64,000 nucleotides of DNA, taken from Streptomyces viridiviolaceus. Its GTDB lineage: Bacteria; Actinomycetota; Actinomycetes; Streptomycetales; Streptomycetaceae. Where the stretch lies: NCBI RefSeq assembly GCF_014650995.1, contig NZ_BMWA01000031.1:39507-103506 (forward strand), read 5' to 3'. The position numbers and the translations under genes are program-made. Below are positions 58,820-64,000 of this stretch, in pieces. How positions within the stretch are numbered: position 1 is the first letter of the stretch; every line of letters begins with the position of its first letter. The notes beneath the pieces were generated by a model. It had not been told where the DNA came from, made no database searches, and saw nothing but the letters and a program-made list of their open reading frames with translations.

Positions 58820-60194
58820 GCCAGAGAACGACGTCGTCCTTCTGGATGACCACGTCACCGTCTTCCTGCAGTACCAGTTCGGCTCCGTCGTGCCCGGCGG
58901 TCCCGGACGACCAGGCCGTTCGGTCGTCCTGGGTGTAGACGACGAGGTGTCCGTCCGCCTGGAACACGGCCTTGTGACCCATGCCGGTCGTGTGGGATGA
59001 CCAGCGGACCGTGCCGTTCTCGTCCGCGACGACGAGGTTTCCGTCGTCCTGCAGGGTCAGCCGGGCCCGGTCCGACTCGATCGACTCGCCGAGTCCCAGG
59101 ACGCGGGTGGCCTGGACGACGGTGCTCCCTTCGGCCGTGGCCGCGCCCTCGCCCTGTTCCGCCGCCGGGGCGGCCCCCTCAGGTGCGGTGCCCTCCGTCG
59201 TCGTGGTCCGGGCCGCGGTGGCGACCTGTGTCTGCTGGTCGGGCACGCCCTGTACGGCAGACTGGGTCTGCGCCGCCGGCTGGCCCTGGGTTGCCGCAGG
59301 GTCCTGCGCCCTTGACGGATCCTGGGCGGTCGTGCTGGCCGCCAGGGTCTGGTCCGGCTGGGAATCCGGTGCCGACGGCGGATTTTCGGTCCTGGTGCTC
59401 AGGGCCATCACGACGGGTTTCGCCGGCTCTGGAGCACGCGTCTGCGGGACCTGGGGAGCGGGGGTGCCGGAGTCCTTCGGCAGATCGGCCCGCGCGGTGT
59501 CCCCGGGTGTGTGTCCGGAGCGGGAAGCCTTCTCGGGGGTGGCCGCGGCGACCTGCACGCGGGAGGGGTCGACCGGCGGCTCGGTCTGCTGCCCCCCGTC
59601 CCTGGACGACTTGGTTCCGTGCCCCGTGGGAGCCGGCTCCTGCGAAGCGCGCGGGGCGCGTATACCGGGGCCCTGATAGCTCTTCGGGGGTGACACGGAA
59701 ACGCTGGGGGAGGTCTTCGGCTCGGGTTCGGCGTGCGCCGGGCTCGTAGGAGTGGAGGAGGCTTTACCGGTGCCGGTGTGCTGACCGGTGCTTTCGGTCT
59801 GCTGCGGGGTCGGCACCTCCAGGGTGAAATTGGGACTGGTCGCCTGCGGCGAGCCGGACTCACGCCCCGAGGACTCGTAGTCGAACTCGTCCTTGTTGTC
59901 GTTGTCTCCCAGCGCCAGGGGCAGGGCGACCAACACGGCACCGGCGACGGCCGCGGCGGCGAACAGGGGCTTGTTGCTCCCGCGGCGCTGAGGGACGTCT
60001 CCCTCGTCTCGCGACCGGCCGGGCCCCTGCCTGCCCTCCGGGCGCGTTTCCTCCCACGGGGCCGGGATCTCGGCGTCGCGGCCCCGGTCGTCGGACTCGG
60101 GCGGCGCGGACAGGACGACCGCTCGCCGCATCCGTAGCTGGTCGGTTGTCTCCGGTTGTGCTCCGCGCCGGGGCGGCCTGCGCTCAGCGGACAT
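58800..60194 (-). CDS. Membrane-anchored bulb-type (B-)lectin domain protein
   Basis: A 464-residue protein. ATG 60194 is preferred because AGGAG lies 6 nt upstream; an 18-residue longer frame lacks this. A basic, Arg-rich cytoplasmic tail of about 90 residues precedes one membrane segment (PLFAAAAVAGAVLVALPLAL), then about 250 residues of Pro/Thr/Ser/Gln-rich stalk. The C-terminal 100 residues are a mannose-binding lectin beta-prism with three QxDxNxVxY-type sites: QDDGNLVVAD, QADGHLVVY and QEDGDVVIQ. Only the second keeps the Tyr, and the third is degenerate. It is probably displayed at the surface and binds glycan. It lies 40 bp behind the 933-residue gene, so the two are likely co-transcribed. 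Confidence 0.85.
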   Translation of the reverse strand: MSAERRPPRRGAQPETTDQLRMRRAVVLSAPPESDDRGRDAEIPAPWEETRPEGRQGPGRSRDEGDVPQRRGSNKPLFAAAAVAGAVLVALPLALGDNDNKDEFDYESSGRESGSPQATSPNFTLEVPTPQQTESTGQHTGTGKASSTPTSPAHAEPEPKTSPSVSVSPPKSYQGPGIRAPRASQEPAPTGHGTKSSRDGGQQTEPPVDPSRVQVAAATPEKASRSGHTPGDTARADLPKDSGTPAPQVPQTRAPEPAKPVVMALSTRTENPPSAPDSQPDQTLAASTTAQDPSRAQDPAATQGQPAAQTQSAVQGVPDQQTQVATAARTTTTEGTAPEGAAPAAEQGEGAATAEGSTVVQATRVLGLGESIESDRARLTLQDDGNLVVADENGTVRWSSHTTGMGHKAVFQADGHLVVYTQDDRTAWSSGTAGHDGAELVLQEDGDVVIQKDDVVLWLSGTAH

Positions 60195-60234
60195 GTACTT
60201 CTCCTCTGGGTGGGGCCGACCGAGGTCGGCATGG

Positions 60235-63036
60235 TCAGGCACCGTCACCGGCGCGCGGGTGCCGCTCGGCCAGCCGACCCGTCAGCCGGGGCGGCCAGGG
60301 CATGGCCCCGGCGGTCCGCGGGACGCGGTCCGCGGCCTGCGCAAGGTGTTCCAGGGCGCCTCTGTCCTGGGCATCGAGTCCGCCGGGTTGGGCGGTGGGG
60401 TCACCGTCGGCCAGCTCCCGCAGCAGCACGGTCATGGCTCCCGGAGAGCCACGGGTCGCAAGGACCTTGAACCGCGTTCCAGGGGCGAACAGGATCTCCT
60501 CGCCCTCGGCTCCGGGTGACGGCGCGAGCAGGTTGGCCACCCGTCGTCCGGTCACCGACCAGATGACGTACCGGTCAGCCCCGATCGGAGGCGCCCCGTT
60601 CAGCGCGAACGCGCCGACCGGTAGGGGCTCGCACAGTTCCGTCCCGGTCGGAGGCGCCGCCGCGGTCGGCGGCACCACCCCCGCGTCGCGCACGACGATT
60701 CCGCGGTAGGACGGAAGACGACGCAGCCCGGACGCCAGGCAGGCCAGATACGACAGGGCGTCGGCCGACCCGGCCGCCAGCTGCTGGACCAACCACGTCC
60801 AGCTCAGCGGAACTTCGTCCAGTGTGAGCAGACACCGCACCGCGATCAGGTCGGCCTGGGCGTCCTGGTCCTGCGCCTGGGTACGAAGACCCGGCATCAC
60901 CGTCAGCAGACGGGCGACGGTTGCCTGTTGCTGCCACCAGTGGTCGCCGGCCATCGCCTGCACCGCCTGGCGGTCGGCCTGACCACTGCGGCGTGAGGGT
61001 GTGATCCGCACCGGAGTGCCGACCCCGGCCGTCGGAGGCACCGGTGCGGCCGACGGAGCCGCGGTGGTGGTCACCGGCGAGCGGGCGGGAACGGGGGTGA
61101 CGGCTGAGGTGGGCGACGGCGGCGTGGGAGGCACCGGTGCGGCTGCGGTCCGGACGGACGCGGAGGACGAAGGTGCCGACGAGGGCGCGGGCAGGCCATG
61201 GGCGGCGGGTGCCTCCGCGGGCGCGGCGGCCGTCCGGTTCTGCTCCTGCGGTGCCGTCCGCGCCGTCTGCCAGGAGACGGGCACGGACCGGCCCCGCGGG
61301 ACACCTACGGAACGGCTGGCCGCGAACGCCTCGGCGAAGCCCGGGGGCAGCGGGGCCGTCCCCATGGCCGGCCGCGGGGTGCGCGCCTCGTCGGATTTCC
61401 GTGAACCGGACACGGCCGGGTTCACGGGTGCCGTAGCCGGGGACTGCTGCGCAACCGGCGGGGACGTGGTCGGGACGTGCCGGATGCGTACGCTCATCGG
61501 TTCCGCGTGCCAGGGGGCCTGCGCCGCGCCGTCCCCGCCGGCCGCCGGGGATCGCTCGGGACGTGGCTCCGCCGCTTCGCCGGCGCCCGCCTGGGGGTCC
61601 TCGGCGATGACGGAGGCCTGCTCGTCGTAGGACAGTGACAGGCCGCGCCGCTCGGTGACCTGCCGCAGTCGGCGTCTGCCCTCAACCGTGCAATTCCCCA
61701 GCAGGTGAACGGCGGTACGTCCGTGCACGGACGGCTCGAGCTCCTCCAGCAAGGTGTCGAGGACGGACCAGAACCGGTCGTCCAGTGACTGGCCCGGCAG
61801 CCCGACATCGATCCACATCCTGTCGGGATCCAGCGGGCGTCCGGTCCGCTCGGGCCGACGGTCGCCGCGGGAGCCCACCCACAGACCGGCACGGGTGACG
61901 GCGACCTGCCACGTACCGTCCAGGGAGAAGACACCGCTTTCCTCCTCCGTCGTGAGGCCGGGAGCGGGCGGCCGCCAGCTCACGATGCGCGGCGCCGGTA
62001 CGGATCCGCTGTGCGCAGGCACACAGGCGACCGCCTCGACGTAGGGGCGCCAGGAGGGCTCACCGTCCGCGCCGAGCAGGACGACAGCCGATTCCCCGGA
62101 CCCCCTGTCGTCCACGCTCTCCAGGAGGACGGGTACCCCACTGAGCACTTCCATCTCGGCACCCAGCAGATCCGCGGCCTGCTGAGCGATGTCCAGCACG
62201 TCACCGCCGTCACCGGGGAGCAGGCGCACGGCGGCTCGGGCCCGTGGAGGCAGCAGACTCAGCAGCTCAGCGAGGGCCTGGGCGGTGACCGGAGGCGTGC
62301 CGGACGCGCCCACCACGACGGCGAGCCGCTGTCCGTCGACAGGTAGGGAGGCGCCGACCGCCCGAGCGGACTCGGCCAGTCGCCCCGGCCCGCGGATCCA
62401 GACTCCGGCGGGGACGGGTTCGACGACGAATCCCGCTACGGCGTCGGCATCCAGGCGAGCGGCCGCATCCTCCCAACTGGGCACCGGGTACCGCAAACCC
62501 AGGGGCCGGGGGGTGAGACCGGGGGTGAACAGCCACCAGCCGCCCGGACTGTGACGGCGCTCCGGAACCTGGGGGGCGAACAACGTGCCGCCGGGGGCGA
62601 CGACCACAGGGCCGGCCGGCGCGATGACCTCCAGGTCCCAGTCGTCGCGGATACGCCGGGCGACGGCCGGCCGGCCCGGCAGATCCGCCCCCGCGTCCGC
62701 CCACACCAGCCGCACAGCGGCGACACCGGACCGTCGGCAGTCGTCCAACACCGCCGAGAGCCGCTTCCAGAGGTCCCTGGAGTGTTCGAGCCCGGCGGCG
62801 ACCGCCACGGTTGCGTCGTCGTGCCCATCCTCACCGAGGGCGTCCGCCATCGCTTCGAGCTCTTCCGTGGACCCGCTTTCGGGGGCGAGAACATGGACCG
62901 ACCCACGGCCGGCGGCTGCGGTACCGGTCCCAAGCATGGCGAAGAGGGCCCGTAGTTGACCCCGACCGGCGGTCCTCCGGCTCACGGCCGTCGGCCTGTG
63001 GGGAGCCCGCCGAAAGTAATGATCATGTCCTCTCAC
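60235..63036 (-). CDS. Large protein with ADP-ribosyltransferase-like C terminus (paralogue of 56621-58819)
   Basis: About 933 residues from a GTG at 63036; no good ribosome binding site is visible, and GTG 62985 is an alternative. There is no signal peptide or membrane segment. The first 480 residues are alpha/beta (RGSVHVLAPESG, QRLAVVVGASGTPPVTAQAL), then comes a Pro/Ala/Ser spacer, a helical block (DHWWQQQATVARLL), and a C-terminal ART-like part: LPSYRGIVVRDA, YVIWSVTGRRV and EGEEILFAPGTRFKVLA. The Glu just before IL matches the catalytic Glu of ExE transferases; the first Glu position is Gly. Shared motifs with 56621-58819 show common ancestry. Followed by the lectin gene. Confidence 0.75.
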   Translation of the reverse strand: MRGHDHYFRRAPHRPTAVSRRTAGRGQLRALFAMLGTGTAAAGRGSVHVLAPESGSTEELEAMADALGEDGHDDATVAVAAGLEHSRDLWKRLSAVLDDCRRSGVAAVRLVWADAGADLPGRPAVARRIRDDWDLEVIAPAGPVVVAPGGTLFAPQVPERRHSPGGWWLFTPGLTPRPLGLRYPVPSWEDAAARLDADAVAGFVVEPVPAGVWIRGPGRLAESARAVGASLPVDGQRLAVVVGASGTPPVTAQALAELLSLLPPRARAAVRLLPGDGGDVLDIAQQAADLLGAEMEVLSGVPVLLESVDDRGSGESAVVLLGADGEPSWRPYVEAVACVPAHSGSVPAPRIVSWRPPAPGLTTEEESGVFSLDGTWQVAVTRAGLWVGSRGDRRPERTGRPLDPDRMWIDVGLPGQSLDDRFWSVLDTLLEELEPSVHGRTAVHLLGNCTVEGRRRLRQVTERRGLSLSYDEQASVIAEDPQAGAGEAAEPRPERSPAAGGDGAAQAPWHAEPMSVRIRHVPTTSPPVAQQSPATAPVNPAVSGSRKSDEARTPRPAMGTAPLPPGFAEAFAASRSVGVPRGRSVPVSWQTARTAPQEQNRTAAAPAEAPAAHGLPAPSSAPSSSASVRTAAAPVPPTPPSPTSAVTPVPARSPVTTTAAPSAAPVPPTAGVGTPVRITPSRRSGQADRQAVQAMAGDHWWQQQATVARLLTVMPGLRTQAQDQDAQADLIAVRCLLTLDEVPLSWTWLVQQLAAGSADALSYLACLASGLRRLPSYRGIVVRDAGVVPPTAAAPPTGTELCEPLPVGAFALNGAPPIGADRYVIWSVTGRRVANLLAPSPGAEGEEILFAPGTRFKVLATRGSPGAMTVLLRELADGDPTAQPGGLDAQDRGALEHLAQAADRVPRTAGAMPWPPRLTGRLAERHPRAGDGA

Positions 63037-63443
63037 TGATCACTGTGTCCGCCGCTGGTATGCATCACCCGCAACCTCACTGGCCGTCAGTGCAGCAGAC
63101 GGCCACCCGCTGCCACAAGGAGTGCGTCCGCTCCGTGCCCGTCCGCCGACAGCTCGTGCACGAGAGGGCACGATTCCCGCCCTCCGCGGCGAAGGCGGTC
63201 GACGGCGGCCGGAATGATCGGTCACGACGGACCGCCGTGGCCGAAGAGGCGGAATCGATGGCTCGCCGGGCAGAAGCGCCGGCGAAGGCGTCCGGAAGTG
63301 CCCGGGCTCTCCGAGGATCGGCCCGGCGCGGCTCCCTCTCCCTCAGCACACCGGGTCCGTCGCCCTGTCCCAGCGGTCCGCCACCGGCGCCTGCGCCGGT
63401 TCGCGTCCCCATCACGATCAGCTGCGATCGACCAGGAGAAAAC
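63037..63443. promoter_or_regulatory. Divergent intergenic region with an 18-bp palindrome
   Basis: About 400 bp between a minus-strand and a plus-strand gene. A perfect inverted repeat, ACCGGCGC-CT-GCGCCGGT, lies at 63383-63400, 43 bp before the plus-strand start; it could be an operator or a leader hairpin. Two TGATCA hexamers 17 bp apart (63020-63025 and 63037-63042) straddle the start of the 933-residue gene. No gene was seen in between. Confidence 0.4.
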
Positions 63444-64000
63444 GTGTCCATCCGCAACCGGATCATCGCGGGCGGCGCTGTCGCCCTCGTGGCCGTCACC
63501 TTGGGAGGTGTGTCTCTGGCCCTGGCCGACAACTCGGTCACGACGGAGACCCTCTCCGGCCAGATGACGTACTACAACGACAAGGGGACCGGCGCCTGCG
63601 GAACCGCAGTCGACGCATCCACCGAAGACCTCGTGGCCGTCTCCCGCGCCTGGTGGACGTCCGAGGACCCCAATCAGGACAAGCTGTGCGACGGTGTGTC
63701 GGTCGAGGTGACCTACAACGGCAAGTCGATCACCGTGCCGGTCAAGGACATGTGTCCGTCGTGCGATGCCGGTCATCTCGACCTGAGTCAGGCCGCGTTC
63801 GAGAAGCTCGCTCCCCTGGAGGAGGGCCTCGTAAAGGGGATCACCTGGAAGTTCGTCACCGACGGCGGCGAGGGCATCGCCATGGAGACCCTGCCTCCCG
63901 CGCCCATGGCACCTGTCGGCTCCGGTTTCCCGTCGCGGTACGCGGCGCCGTACGTGGAGACGTGGAAGGGGGTGTCGGTGCTGGAGGAGGCGCGGGCGGC
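63444..64000 (+). CDS. Secreted expansin/RlpA-like (DPBB) protein, possibly fused to a GH18-like domain; 3' partial
   Basis: GTG at 63444 preceded by AGGAG (7 nt). The first 185 residues are in the window. A signal peptide (RNRIIAGGAVALVAVTLGGV, then SLALA) leads to a six-stranded double-psi beta-barrel: GQMTYYNDKGTGACGT, VAVSRAWW, VEVTYNGKSITVPVKDMCPS and CDAGHLDLSQAAFEKLA. Cys residues in ACGT, KLCDG and MCPSC are as in bacterial expansin-like proteins that act on cell-wall polysaccharides. After a Pro-rich hinge, FPSRYAAPYVETWKGVSVLE resembles the first strand of GH18 chitinases, but the domain leaves the window. Confidence 0.8.
   Translation, partial: MSIRNRIIAGGAVALVAVTLGGVSLALADNSVTTETLSGQMTYYNDKGTGACGTAVDASTEDLVAVSRAWWTSEDPNQDKLCDGVSVEVTYNGKSITVPVKDMCPSCDAGHLDLSQAAFEKLAPLEEGLVKGITWKFVTDGGEGIAMETLPPAPMAPVGSGFPSRYAAPYVETWKGVSVLEEARA

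Noticed and set aside
63018..63026. ATG in a TGATCAT context as start of the 933-residue gene
   Set aside because: It is out of frame with the long coding sequence and sits one base from the purine-rich stretch.

Overview
The window is GC-rich throughout, with GC-saturated third codon positions, GTG and ATG starts behind GGAGG-type ribosome binding sites, and genes that overlap by 4 bp. This points to a streptomycete or close relative. I recognise no RNA genes, insertion sequences, CRISPR arrays or phage genes.

Region 1 (1-51638, minus strand) is a three-gene operon. It reads from the right: a YbaB/EbfC-like protein (51638-51183), a small EspC/WXG100-like type VII secretion target (51087-50722), and one enormous gene that starts at 50725 and is still open at base 1. 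That frame has no stop in about 50.7 kb, so the protein is at least 16,908 residues and continues beyond the window. In order from the N terminus it holds: a WXG100/CpnT-like N-terminal domain with hydrophobic segments; an Ala/Thr/Gly-rich linker with 13-residue repeats; about 1,900 residues of Arg/Glu/Ala-rich helix; six helicase-associated-like (HA) repeats; a TcdB-like glycosyltransferase fold with a degenerate DxD; six more HA repeats; two tandem helical-solenoid modules of about 1,600 residues; a clan CD-like cysteine peptidase domain; a long beta-rich scaffold; an ADP-ribosyltransferase-like domain; a metzincin-like HExxHxxGxxD domain; and more beta-rich sequence. By hand translation I found one cysteine in the whole protein, the predicted catalytic one.

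Region 2 (51955-56323, plus strand) diverges from it: a cellulose synthase-like GT2 enzyme, a GH26-like lipoprotein and a GT-C/ArnT-like membrane glycosyltransferase, joined by ATGA overlaps. This looks like a small exopolysaccharide locus.

Region 3 (56621-63036) holds two large, apparently paralogous proteins (733 and about 933 residues) with degenerate ADP-ribosyltransferase-like C termini, on opposite strands. Between them is a single-pass membrane protein with an outward beta-prism lectin domain, co-transcribed with the 933-residue gene. Region 4 (63444 to the end, plus strand) is the start of a secreted expansin/RlpA-like protein that seems to run into a GH18-like domain.

My reading is that Region 1 encodes a very large secreted polymorphic-toxin-like effector. 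It has an ESX-type N terminus, a probable self-processing cysteine peptidase and several toxin-type enzyme folds, with its small partners upstream. The general logic resembles MARTX and TcdB toxins, but the secretion route and scaffold differ. No secretion ATPase (EccC) is in the window, so the export route is inferred.
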